NCBI GenBank assembly: GCA_016787895.1
Contig: JAEUTN010000005.1
Span: 124,001-188,000 of the forward strand
Length of the DNA stretch: 64,000 nt
From: Bacteroidia bacterium
GTDB lineage: Bacteria; Bacteroidota; Bacteroidia; B-17B0; Aurantibacillaceae
Direction: 5' to 3'
Below, in pieces: positions 29,721 to 38,077 of the stretch (its first letter is position 1; each line of letters starts with the position of its first letter). The translations under genes and the position numbers were made by a program. Below the pieces are notes generated by a model. The model was given only the letters and a program-made list of their open reading frames with translations, searched no databases and had not been told where the DNA came from.

Positions 29721-30605
29721 TCAGGCCGGTTTCTTGTGTTTCCAGCGCCTGTGGCTCCAAAGCCAGTTAAAAGGTTGTTCCCGAAGGTCTTTTTCCAGCT
29801 CGTTCACGTACAATTGGGTAATTTCTCCCGCTTGCGTGGTGTTGGGGTGTTCAGTCAGCACCTTTACCCTCATTTCATAATAACCCCGTTTGATTTTTTT
29901 CACTCCAAGATACAGCACCGGAAAGTCAAATTTTTTGGCAATTTTTTCAGGACCACAAAAAAATCCGGAATCCTGGTTCATAAATCGGGTCCAGTAAGCA
30001 CTTTCCGGTGGAGGCGCCTGGTCAGCAATTAATCCAAGCGTAGTGTCGAGCTGTTGTTCCCTGAGAGTAAGCAATTCTTTGTACACCAAACTCATCGGAA
30101 TGATGTGCCCGCCTTTGCGACCGCGAAGCTGAAGCATGAACTCATCGAAACTTTTGTTGCTGAGCGGATGATATACGCCGGTAATTAAGCGTTTGAAATA
30201 GAATTGGTGCGCAATGGCAGCCCATTCCCAGTTACCGCAATGCCCCATAATGCCAACCAGACTTTGATTTTTTTTGAAAAAAGATTCAAAAGTGTGCAAA
30301 GCTTCCTCATTAAAATGGCAACGATTTTTGAAACTCTTGTCAGAGATGGTCATTAATTTAATGGTTTCAAAAATTACATCCACAAAATGAATGTAAAATT
30401 GCCGGCTGATCTTACGAATTTCGGAATCAGAACGATCGGGAAAAGATTTTCTCAGGTTGTCAAATACCACCTGTTTTCTGTAACCAATTAAGTAATAAAG
30501 TATAAAAGAAAATACATTACTGATGGGGTACAAAATAAAAAAAGGAACAAGTGATACCAGGTAAAAGAAGGGAACAACAAATATTTTAAACATCCAGTAG
30601 ACCAA
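29721..30605 (-). CDS. LpxL/HtrB-type lysophospholipid/lipid A acyltransferase
   Basis: A 294-residue acyltransferase with an N-terminal membrane anchor (about 8-38). The catalytic HX4E motif is present in GHCGNWEWA (about residues 120-128) and the substrate-binding ADQAPPPES segment near 205. Enzymes of this family add secondary acyl chains to lipid A at the inner membrane. It begins directly after the LOG-family gene stop (one base apart), so they are cotranscribed. Exact acyl chain and target are unknown. Confidence 0.9.
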   Translation of the reverse strand: MVYWMFKIFVVPFFYLVSLVPFFILYPISNVFSFILYYLIGYRKQVVFDNLRKSFPDRSDSEIRKISRQFYIHFVDVIFETIKLMTISDKSFKNRCHFNEEALHTFESFFKKNQSLVGIMGHCGNWEWAAIAHQFYFKRLITGVYHPLSNKSFDEFMLQLRGRKGGHIIPMSLVYKELLTLREQQLDTTLGLIADQAPPPESAYWTRFMNQDSGFFCGPEKIAKKFDFPVLYLGVKKIKRGYYEMRVKVLTEHPNTTQAGEITQLYVNELEKDLREQPFNWLWSHRRWKHKKPA

Positions 30606-31319
30606 TCAGAAATTTGGTTTTAGCAGGTATTTGCTGTAAAAATCAACAATGTATTTTACTGCTTCATCGGCTGTGTCAACCAGTTTGAAAAGTTCGAGGT
30701 CAGGCGCGTTGATGTTTTTTTCCTTTTGAAGCATGGTGCCGGTCAACCAATCAATAAGGCCTGTCCAGTATTCTTTACCCACCAGCACAACCGGGAATTG
30801 CGCGATTTTATTGGTTTGCACAAGTGTGAGGGATTCAAACAATTCATCCATGGTGCCAAATCCACCCGGCATACCAATAAAACCCTGAGAATATCTCAAA
30901 AAAATGGTTTTACGCACAAAAAAGTAATCAAATTGTATGTTTTTGTCCTTATCGATATAGTCATTATGAGTTTGTTCGAAAGGCAAGGCGATGTTTAAAC
31001 CTACCGATTTGCCTCCGCCCCTCTGAGCTCCTTTGTTGGCAGCTTCCATAATTCCGGGTCCTCCGCCGGTAATGATGCCATAACCTTCTTTCACCAGTTT
31101 AAAGGCAATTTCCTCCGCTATTTTATAGTAGGTGTTGTCAGGTTTGGTTCTGGCACTGCCGAAAATTGAAACGCAGGGCCCGATTTTGGACATTTTTTCA
31201 AACCCTTCTACAAACTCGCTCATGATCTTAAAGATCTGCCAGCTGTTTTGCGCTTTGATGTCGCTCCAGTCCTTCGCGGCAAAAGCGTCCCGTATTTTAT
31301 CTTCTTCTTTGGAAGTCAT
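30606..31319 (-). CDS. LOG-family (TIGR00730) Rossmann-fold protein
   Basis: A 237-residue lysine-decarboxylase-like protein. The two diagnostic motifs are intact: GGGPGIMEAANKGA (about 82-95) and MPGGFGTMDELFE (about 151-163, the PGGxGTxxE motif). Characterised members are cytokinin-activating ribotide phosphoribohydrolases or nucleotide pyrophosphorylases; true lysine decarboxylase activity is not expected. It lies between prfA (10-base gap) and the acyltransferase gene in a run of same-strand genes. Confidence 0.9.
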   Translation of the reverse strand: MTSKEEDKIRDAFAAKDWSDIKAQNSWQIFKIMSEFVEGFEKMSKIGPCVSIFGSARTKPDNTYYKIAEEIAFKLVKEGYGIITGGGPGIMEAANKGAQRGGGKSVGLNIALPFEQTHNDYIDKDKNIQFDYFFVRKTIFLRYSQGFIGMPGGFGTMDELFESLTLVQTNKIAQFPVVLVGKEYWTGLIDWLTGTMLQKEKNINAPDLELFKLVDTADEAVKYIVDFYSKYLLKPNF

Positions 31320-31329
31320 GTGTTGTGTA

Positions 31330-32400
31330 TTAAATTCCGCCTTCTTTCAAACGCTCTGCGTTCTCGGCGAATTGCAATTTGTCAATCATTTCCTGTATGT
31401 CTCCGTTCACAAAATTGTCGAGGTCGTATAAGGTCAGGTTGATGCGGTGATCAGTTATCCGGTTTTGCGGGTAATTATAGGTTCTGATTTTTGCGCTTCG
31501 GTCTCCGGTACTTACCATGGTTTTACGGCGTTTACTCACCGCTTCCAGTCGTTTTTGGTATTCGATATCGTATAATTTGGAGCGGAGCATGTGCATGGCT
31601 TTTTCGCGGTTACCCAATTGGTTCCTTTCGGTTTGACAAGTTACCACAATTCCGCTGGGTTTGTGAGTCAGTATCACCTTTGACTCCACTTTGTTTACAT
31701 TTTGTCCTCCCGCGCCTCCGCTTCGGGCGGTGGCCAATTCAATATCCGAATCTTTTACCTCAACATCCAGGTCCTCGGCTTCAGGAAGTACCACTACCGA
31801 TGCGGCTGAAGTATGCACCCTACCCTGGGTTTCGGTGGCCGGTACACGCTGCACGCGATGCACACCGCTCTCAAATTTCAGAATGCCATAAGCTCCTGGG
31901 CCAGTTACATTAAACACAATCTCTTTGTAACCGCCCATGGTGCCGGGATTAGAATCCACCACTTCAATTTTAAAGTTCTTTTTTTCGCAGTAGCGGGAAT
32001 ACATCTCAAAAAGGTTGCCGGCAAAAATCGAAGCCTCATCACCACCCGTACCTGCACGCAACTCCATCACACAGTTTTTTTCATCTTCAGGATCCTTGGG
32101 CACCAGCATCATCCTGATTTCTTCTTCCAGCTGCAGTTCCCTGGCCCTGTTTTCTTCCAGCTCGGCCTTGGCCATGTCCAGAAAATCCTTGTCTTTTTCA
32201 TGGGCCAGCACTTCTTTGGCACTCTCAATATTAGCCAATACTTTTTTATAAGTATTCAGGTGTTCAACCACATAGCTCAATTCTTTGTATTCAATGTTCA
32301 GTTTTTTGAACAGTTTCATATCCGCTATTACTTTAGGATCTGAAAGTTTTGCTTCCACATCTTCGTAACGGCGTTTTATCTCTTCCAGTTTCTCGAGCAT
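31330..32400 (-). CDS. prfA: Peptide chain release factor 1
   Basis: A 356-residue RF1 that ends translation at UAA and UAG. The PxT-type stop-recognition motif ([12 protein letters not shown]) and the catalytic GGQ in [14 protein letters not shown] (about residues 224-237) are present. The frame is open to 32442, but homology starts at one of two adjacent ATG codons (32403 or 32400); the second gives the usual family length. A minus-strand TACCTTTA at 32420-32427 is a good -7 element just before this start. Confidence 0.95.
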   Translation of the reverse strand: MLEKLEEIKRRYEDVEAKLSDPKVIADMKLFKKLNIEYKELSYVVEHLNTYKKVLANIESAKEVLAHEKDKDFLDMAKAELEENRARELQLEEEIRMMLVPKDPEDEKNCVMELRAGTGGDEASIFAGNLFEMYSRYCEKKNFKIEVVDSNPGTMGGYKEIVFNVTGPGAYGILKFESGVHRVQRVPATETQGRVHTSAASVVVLPEAEDLDVEVKDSDIELATARSGGAGGQNVNKVESKVILTHKPSGIVVTCQTERNQLGNREKAMHMLRSKLYDIEYQKRLEAVSKRRKTMVSTGDRSAKIRTYNYPQNRITDHRINLTLYDLDNFVNGDIQEMIDKLQFAENAERLKEGGI

Positions 32401-32556
32401 CATTTTTTTTAAAGACCGGTAAAGGTAAGAAATTAGCGCCAACCCATTACCTCAATTAGGGAATTAGCCTCTCATACTTATAAAAAACTTGTTAAAGGAA
32501 CAGCAAAACATTTATCGGGGGATTTAAAATTCTGATGAATTATTCGGGTTCCTGAA

Positions 32557-32564
32557 TACATTTG
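32557..32564 (+). promoter_or_regulatory. -7 element (TACATTTG) of the M1-type aminopeptidase gene
   Basis: TACATTTG fits TAnnTTTG exactly and lies 25 bases before the ATG at 32590. A TTG at the -33 position is not clear. Confidence 0.45.
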
Positions 32565-32589
32565 CAGAGAGTAAAGAAAATAAGGGTGT

Positions 32590-34230
32590 ATGTTTTATCC
32601 ATTCTATCGTAAATTCATTGGTTTGTTACTGATGCTGGTTTTTACCGGGGGTTTGTATTCTCAAAAACTCCGCTATACACATGCCGATTCGTTAAGGGGT
32701 GGCATCGGGAAATCAAGAATCTGGTGGGACCTTAAACACTACGATCTTCATGTGGCCTTTAATTATGCCGACAGCAGTATTTCCGGTAAAAATTCCATCC
32801 GATACAAAGTGCTTGAGGCGGACCAGATTATGCAAATCGATTTGATGGAACCCATGCGGCTCGATTCGGTTGTTCAGGATGGAAAAACCTGCACCTTCAG
32901 CAAAGATGGCAATGCCTACTTTGTTCAATTGTCCAACGCACAACATAAGGAGGCCATCAAAACCCTGATTACTTATTTTCACGGTAAACCGCACGTGGCT
33001 AAACAGCCGCCCTGGGATGGAGGTTTGATCTGGACCAAAGACGCGAGGCAACGTCCCTGGATTTCCATTGCTTGTCAGGGTATGGCTTCCAGTGTTTGGT
33101 TTCCGAGCAAGGACCACCAATACGATGAAGTAGACAGCTGCAGTTTGCATTTTACAGTGCCTTCCGATTTGGTAGCGGTTTCTAACGGGCGAATGCGTGG
33201 AATCGACCAGATTTCAAATGGCAAAGCGGTTTACCATTGGGAAGTAAAAAACCCCATCAACAATTACAACATCATTCCATACATAGGGTACTATGCTAAT
33301 TTTAAGGATACCGTTCAGGGTGAAGGCGGCGTTCTTCAACTCGATTATTGGGTGCTTCAGGAAAATGTAGAGCTTGCCAAAAAACAATTTGCGCAGGTAA
33401 AACCCATGCTCCGCTGTTTTGAATATTGGTTTGGTAAATATCCTTTTTACGAAGACGGATATAAACTCGTGGAAGCCCCGTATTTAGGCATGGAACACCA
33501 AAGCGCAATTGCTTATGGCAATAAATTTAAAAATGGGTATCTGGGAACTGACCTTTCCTTAACAGGTTGGGGCTTAAAGTGGGATTTTATTATTGTACAC
33601 GAATCAGGCCACGAATGGTTCGGGAACAACATCACCGTAAAAGATGTGGCGGATAACTGGGTGCACGAAGGTTTTACCGCTTACTCCGAATGTTTATTCA
33701 CGCAGTATTTGTTTGGCAAAAAAGCGGCGTCTGATTACGTGATCGGCACCCGAATAGGTGTACAGAATGATGAGCCCATTATTGCCGATTACAATGTGAA
33801 CCGCGATGGTTCAAGCGACATGTATTATAAAGCGGCTAACATGTTGCATGGCATCCGGCAGATTGTTAACAACGATAGTTTATGGAGGGTCATGCTTAGG
33901 GGACTGAACTCCGATTTTTGGCATCAAACGGTAAGTTCAAGGCAGGTGGAAGACTACATGATGAAATTTCTTAAACTCGATCTACAAAAGGTGTTCGATC
34001 AATACCTGCGCACCAAACAAATTCCCGTTCTTGAATATAAACTCAAGGAAAACACCTTTAGTTTTAGATGGACCAATTGTGTAAAACACTTCGACATGCC
34101 TTTGAAGCTGGAGTTTGCTGATAGAGATTACTGGATCAATCCTACTGAAAAATGGCAGAAAGTGGAATTAACAAGTGCCGATTTTAAAATTGATCCCGAT
34201 TTTTTTGTTAGAACAAAAAAGGTGAACTAA
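32590..34230 (+). CDS. Exported M1-family (gluzincin) metallopeptidase, short form
   Basis: A 546-residue exported peptidase with a signal peptide (about 1-24). The zinc site HESGHEWFGNNI (HExxH near residues 337-341) and the third ligand glutamate in HEGFTAYSE are intact. The usual substrate-binding GxMEN motif is replaced by LGMEHQS (near residue 300), a variant that may affect recognition of the free N-terminus. The protein is shorter than full M1 enzymes and lacks the C-terminal helical domain. It probably degrades peptides in the periplasm. A second, longer M1 gene is at 55468-57891. Confidence 0.9.
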   Translation: MFYPFYRKFIGLLLMLVFTGGLYSQKLRYTHADSLRGGIGKSRIWWDLKHYDLHVAFNYADSSISGKNSIRYKVLEADQIMQIDLMEPMRLDSVVQDGKTCTFSKDGNAYFVQLSNAQHKEAIKTLITYFHGKPHVAKQPPWDGGLIWTKDARQRPWISIACQGMASSVWFPSKDHQYDEVDSCSLHFTVPSDLVAVSNGRMRGIDQISNGKAVYHWEVKNPINNYNIIPYIGYYANFKDTVQGEGGVLQLDYWVLQENVELAKKQFAQVKPMLRCFEYWFGKYPFYEDGYKLVEAPYLGMEHQSAIAYGNKFKNGYLGTDLSLTGWGLKWDFIIVHESGHEWFGNNITVKDVADNWVHEGFTAYSECLFTQYLFGKKAASDYVIGTRIGVQNDEPIIADYNVNRDGSSDMYYKAANMLHGIRQIVNNDSLWRVMLRGLNSDFWHQTVSSRQVEDYMMKFLKLDLQKVFDQYLRTKQIPVLEYKLKENTFSFRWTNCVKHFDMPLKLEFADRDYWINPTEKWQKVELTSADFKIDPDFFVRTKKVN

Positions 34231-34323
34231 AATTTGCCGTAATTGTTTGATTGAGGCTGTAAAGCGGATGGGCAGGCAGTTTTCACCTTGCCCTAACAAA
34301 TCCCCAACACAAAGTTGACACAG

Positions 34324-34343
34324 AATACCCCTTTCAGGGTATT
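34324..34343 (+). promoter_or_regulatory. Inverted repeat AATACCC/GGGTATT before the iron-locus genes
   Basis: AATACCC and GGGTATT form a perfect 7-bp inverted repeat with a 6-base spacer, 50 bases ahead of the DUF4856 start. It may be an operator or an RNA hairpin in the leader; I cannot tell which. Confidence 0.35.
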
Positions 34344-34392
34344 GTTTGTAATGATTCTAAATAAGAGTTTTGCTGGCATAAAAATCAAACGT

Positions 34393-35526
34393 ATGACCCT
34401 AGCATTCAAAACTCTCAGTTTAGCTTCAATAGCCTTATTGTTCAGCCTTAGTTCCTGTAAAAAAGACACCAAAGAACCGGAGCCAAGTCCTGCTCCCAAC
34501 CCTACACCATCTTATACGGTTCCAACTACCTATACTTTCAGCAATGCCGATTTTTCGAGTTCCAGCCAGCGCATAGCCATGTTAGGTGAGATAACAACAT
34601 ACCTCAGAAGTACACACACCACCACAGCTGCAACTCAGCCCACCCTTAGCGCTCAAAAACTAAAAAACATGTATGCCAATGCTGCCTCCGCATTTAACGA
34701 TGCAGCGCTTAATGCAAGCGGTTTGCAGTTAAAAGACAAAACCGGCAATGCCTTTTCTTTTATAACAGAACTGGAAGCCGCTTTTGATGAGGCTGAACCG
34801 GCTAGTTTATTTTCAGCTGCCAACCCTACAACAACCACAGCTTCAAACGGGGTGAAGGGCAAACTGGTGTCGCCTTCGAGGGCCATACTGGTGAATGCCC
34901 AGGGCTTTGAGTACAAGGAACTGGCTGAAAAAGGAATAATGGGTGCGGTGTTTTATTTTCAGGCTATGAGTTTGCTGAACAATATTTCGGGATTTGATAA
35001 TTCAACAGCGGTGAATAACATTACCGCTCAGGAGAAAGCATGGGACGAGGCCTTTGGGTATTTCGGTGTACCTGTAAGTTTCCCGACTTCAACTGTAGGG
35101 CTAAAAAATTGGGGCAGTTATTGCAATTCTGTGAATTCTGCCATTGGCTCGAACACCTTAATCATGAATGCCTTTCTGAAAGGCCGTGCGGCCATCAGCA
35201 ATAAGGACAATACGGCGAGAGACGAAGCCAAAGCTGTTGTAGTGGCTACCTGGGAAAAAGTAGCCGCCGCCAAATGTATTTCTTACCTGAAGGGCGCAAA
35301 AAATAATTTAAGCGACGCAGCTACCTTACACCACAACCTTTCTGAAGCCTACGGATTTGTGACCGGATTCAGGTACAACGCGCAAAAAACCATTTCGGAT
35401 GCTGATATCATGACTTTGCTGAATTATTTAGGAACTAACCTGTACCAGTTAAATTCTGCGAATCTCGATTTGGCGATTTCCAAACTGGAAACTGTATTTG
35501 CATTGAACGCGGCGCTTATTCCTTAG
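34393..35526 (+). CDS. DUF4856 lipoprotein of an iron-uptake locus
   Basis: A 377-residue lipoprotein. The frame is open to 34315, but the natural start is the ATG at 34393 (MTLAFKTLSLAS), which places the lipobox LSSC correctly. After a Pro-rich linker (PEPSPAPNPTP) comes a DUF4856 domain with the typical start YTFSNADFSSSSQRIAML. The following genes encode imelysin, HTTM and a TonB receptor. This four-gene order recurs in Bacteroidota and is tied to iron acquisition (established by context, not by chemistry). Molecular role unknown. Confidence 0.85.
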   Translation: MTLAFKTLSLASIALLFSLSSCKKDTKEPEPSPAPNPTPSYTVPTTYTFSNADFSSSSQRIAMLGEITTYLRSTHTTTAATQPTLSAQKLKNMYANAASAFNDAALNASGLQLKDKTGNAFSFITELEAAFDEAEPASLFSAANPTTTTASNGVKGKLVSPSRAILVNAQGFEYKELAEKGIMGAVFYFQAMSLLNNISGFDNSTAVNNITAQEKAWDEAFGYFGVPVSFPTSTVGLKNWGSYCNSVNSAIGSNTLIMNAFLKGRAAISNKDNTARDEAKAVVVATWEKVAAAKCISYLKGAKNNLSDAATLHHNLSEAYGFVTGFRYNAQKTISDADIMTLLNYLGTNLYQLNSANLDLAISKLETVFALNAALIP

Positions 35527-35554
35527 TGAAAAGCGCTGCAACCTAGAAATACAG

Positions 35555-35619
35555 GAGGTATTCCGGTTTTGGCATACCTCATTTAGGGTATTTAAAGTTG
35601 GGTCTGTATTTAGGATATT
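35555..35619 (+). promoter_or_regulatory. Inverted and direct repeats upstream of the imelysin gene
   Basis: The 108-base gap contains GAGGTAT and ATACCTC (35555-35561 and 35574-35580, spacer 12) and two near-identical 12-mers, ATTTAGGGTATT (35581-35592) and ATTTAGGATATT (35608-35619), 27 bases apart. They end 15 bases before the imelysin ATG. A metal-regulator site is possible, since the half-sites AGGTAT/ATACCT also occur in the operator at 41195. Confidence 0.35.
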
Positions 35620-35634
35620 CGCGAACGGATTCAG

Positions 35635-36744
35635 ATGAAGTTTAAACTGAGCATAAGCCTTATTGCACTTGCATTTCTGCTGATTTTTGCCTGCAAAAAA
35701 AAGGAAAATCCAGGCCCCGAAGAGCCAATGGGCAGTTTCGATAAACAGGCCATGTTGGTTCAAATGGCGGATGCCCTGATTATTCCGGCCTATGAATCCT
35801 TTAAAGTGGCACTGGATAGTTTGATTAGTATTTACGACACGTTCAAACTTAATCCGGATCAGAATGGACTTCAGCTTGTAAAAGCCCGATACCAGAAGGC
35901 GTATTCCACTTACCAGCGCTGTGGTTTATTTGAATTAGGTCCTGCTGAGTCGGCCCTTGTGCGTTCCAGCTTCAACGTATTTCCAACAGATACATTACAA
36001 ATCAGGAACAATATCAGTACAGGGGTATACGACCTGAACCTGATTGCGAATCTGGATGCCAAAGGATTACCGGCTCTGGATTATTTATTCTACGGCCTTT
36101 CATCCAACGAACAGACGATCGTAAATGCGTTCAGCACTTCTGCAGAGCGCCGCAATTATGTGAGTCAACTTTTGAACGACATGTCTTCACGGATCAATTC
36201 TGTACTCACTGCCTGGAAAGGATCTTACCGAAACACGTTTATCAATTCCCTGGGTACAGATATCGGCAGCTCCATTGGTTTGCTGATCAACCAGCTCAAC
36301 TTTGAACTCGATTACCTTAAAAACGCCAAAATTGGAATTCCCTTAGGAAAAAAAACACTGGGTATTGTTCAGCCCGCTCAGGCGGAGGCGTTTTATTCCG
36401 GCAAATCAAAAGAGTATGCCATTGAAACCTTAACAGCCATTGAAAGCCTGTATCTCGGTCGGGGGCTTACAGGGAGCAATGGCAAAGGATTTGACGATTA
36501 CCTCGATCATCTGAAAGTAATTTACGGTAATGTGACCTTAAACGCGGCCATCAACCAACAGTTTGCCCTGGCCTTTTCTAAATTGAACAGTATTCCGGGA
36601 ACTATTTCTCAGCAAGTGTCAACAAATCCGGCTACAGTTGACGCGGCTTATGTTGAACTGGTAAAACTTCTGGTGCTTTTAAAAACCGACTTGCCTTCAA
36701 GTTTAGGAGTGGTCATCACGTATCAGGATGGCGATGGGGATTGA
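35635..36744 (+). CDS. Imelysin-family lipoprotein
   Basis: A 369-residue lipoprotein (lipobox LIFAC, about residue 20) with an imelysin/M75-type helical domain. Imelysins such as IrpA and EfeO take part in iron uptake. The family GxHxxE motif is not present in classic form; the equivalent region reads LDAKGLPALDYLFYG (about 142-156). The C-terminal SSLGVVITYQDGDGD is a typical imelysin end. It is cotranscribed with the HTTM gene, whose start lies 17 bases inside this gene's 3' end. Confidence 0.88.
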   Translation: MKFKLSISLIALAFLLIFACKKKENPGPEEPMGSFDKQAMLVQMADALIIPAYESFKVALDSLISIYDTFKLNPDQNGLQLVKARYQKAYSTYQRCGLFELGPAESALVRSSFNVFPTDTLQIRNNISTGVYDLNLIANLDAKGLPALDYLFYGLSSNEQTIVNAFSTSAERRNYVSQLLNDMSSRINSVLTAWKGSYRNTFINSLGTDIGSSIGLLINQLNFELDYLKNAKIGIPLGKKTLGIVQPAQAEAFYSGKSKEYAIETLTAIESLYLGRGLTGSNGKGFDDYLDHLKVIYGNVTLNAAINQQFALAFSKLNSIPGTISQQVSTNPATVDAAYVELVKLLVLLKTDLPSSLGVVITYQDGDGD

Positions 36745-38077
36745 TCGGTTTCAGCGCTTTTTAAACAAAGAGGTCAGTATTGCGCCTTTGGTGATATTCA
36801 GGATCGCCTTCGGTCTCCTCATGTTTGTTTCTGTTTCCAGGTTCATTCTTAAGGGCTGGGTGCAAACCATGTATGTGATGCCCAAACTATTTTTTCCGTA
36901 TTACGGTTTCGAATGGGTGAAAGCCTTGCCTGAAACAGGCATGTATCTGGTGTTCGCCTTGCTTCTTTTGTCCAGCCTGGGAATTCTGCTGGGTGCGTTT
37001 TACCGCTTGAGTGCCATTTTGTTTTTTGTGTTGTTTACTTATGTAGAACTGATTGATAAAACCAATTACCTCAACCATTATTATTTTATCAGCCTTATTT
37101 CTTTCTTACTCATCTTTCTTCCTGCCGACCAAAATTTTTCCCTTCACAACAAATGGTTTAATCGTCGTGAACTGCAAATGGTGCCCCGTATGTACTTATG
37201 GATGCCTCAATTGCAAATGTTTGTGGTGTATTTTTTTGCCGGAGTGGCCAAAATCAATACCGATTGGTTGTTCGAGGCCCAACCTTTAAAAATCTGGCTG
37301 CCCGCTTTTTCGCACTTTCCACTTATTGGTGAATGGATGGAAAAAGAATCATTGGCCTTTGTGTTCTGCTGGTTTGCCTGTATTTACGATTTGTTGATTG
37401 GTTTTTTCCTGTTTAGCCGGCGCTGGGTGTATGTGGCTTACGTGTTTGTGATTGTTTTTCATCTGGCCACTTCAATGTTTTTCAACATCGGTATGTTTCC
37501 CTACATCATGATAACCATAACTATCATTTTTTTTAGGGAAGACCTTCATCGTTCGGTTTTAAATCGATTAAAAAGGATGGTGAACTATAAAGGTGCCGCG
37601 AATCACAAAGCCACTTATCTCCATAAAATTACATCCATAGGGGCTGCGGCCTTTGTGATTTATTTTACCATTCAGTTTTTGCTGCCCTTCAGGTATTTGC
37701 TGTATAAGGGCAACCTGTTCTGGACCGAACAGGGGTACCGGTTTTCATGGCGGGTGATGCTGATGGAAAAGGCAGGAACCGCTTTTTTTTATGTGAAGGA
37801 CAGGAAGAGTGGTCGGGAAGTGGAAGTGGACAACAAAGAGCACCTTAGTTATATGCAGGAAAAAATGATGGCCACACAACCTGATATGATGGTGGATTAT
37901 GCCCGTTATCTGAAGCTGCACTATCTTAATGAAGGTTTCAGCGATCCTGAGGTCAGGGTAAAAAGTTATGTCACCCTGAATGGCAGCGGCACAAAACCAT
38001 TCATTGATGCTGATATTGACTTAAGTAAGGAGTCGAATTCATTTTTGAAAAATAAAACCTGGGTGCGATCGTATTAA
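36728..38077 (+). CDS. HTTM-domain (gamma-carboxylase-like) membrane protein
   Basis: A 449-residue polytopic membrane protein of the HTTM family, related to vitamin-K-dependent gamma-glutamyl carboxylase. Typical segments include APLVIFRIAFGLLMF (about 17-31), LIDKTNYLNHYYFISL (about 97-112) and the hydrophilic C-terminal domain from about 330. The ATG at 36728 overlaps the imelysin gene; an ATG two codons later is possible. The TonB receptor gene starts directly after its stop. In this locus the protein may modify or process the iron-locus lipoproteins, but no reaction is shown. Confidence 0.85.
   Translation: MAMGIDRFQRFLNKEVSIAPLVIFRIAFGLLMFVSVSRFILKGWVQTMYVMPKLFFPYYGFEWVKALPETGMYLVFALLLLSSLGILLGAFYRLSAILFFVLFTYVELIDKTNYLNHYYFISLISFLLIFLPADQNFSLHNKWFNRRELQMVPRMYLWMPQLQMFVVYFFAGVAKINTDWLFEAQPLKIWLPAFSHFPLIGEWMEKESLAFVFCWFACIYDLLIGFFLFSRRWVYVAYVFVIVFHLATSMFFNIGMFPYIMITITIIFFREDLHRSVLNRLKRMVNYKGAANHKATYLHKITSIGAAAFVIYFTIQFLLPFRYLLYKGNLFWTEQGYRFSWRVMLMEKAGTAFFYVKDRKSGREVEVDNKEHLSYMQEKMMATQPDMMVDYARYLKLHYLNEGFSDPEVRVKSYVTLNGSGTKPFIDADIDLSKESNSFLKNKTWVRSY

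Noticed and set aside
31813-32343. Plus-strand 176-codon open frame
   Set aside because: It lies opposite prfA, which is certain, and reads as low-complexity Phe/His-rich sequence.
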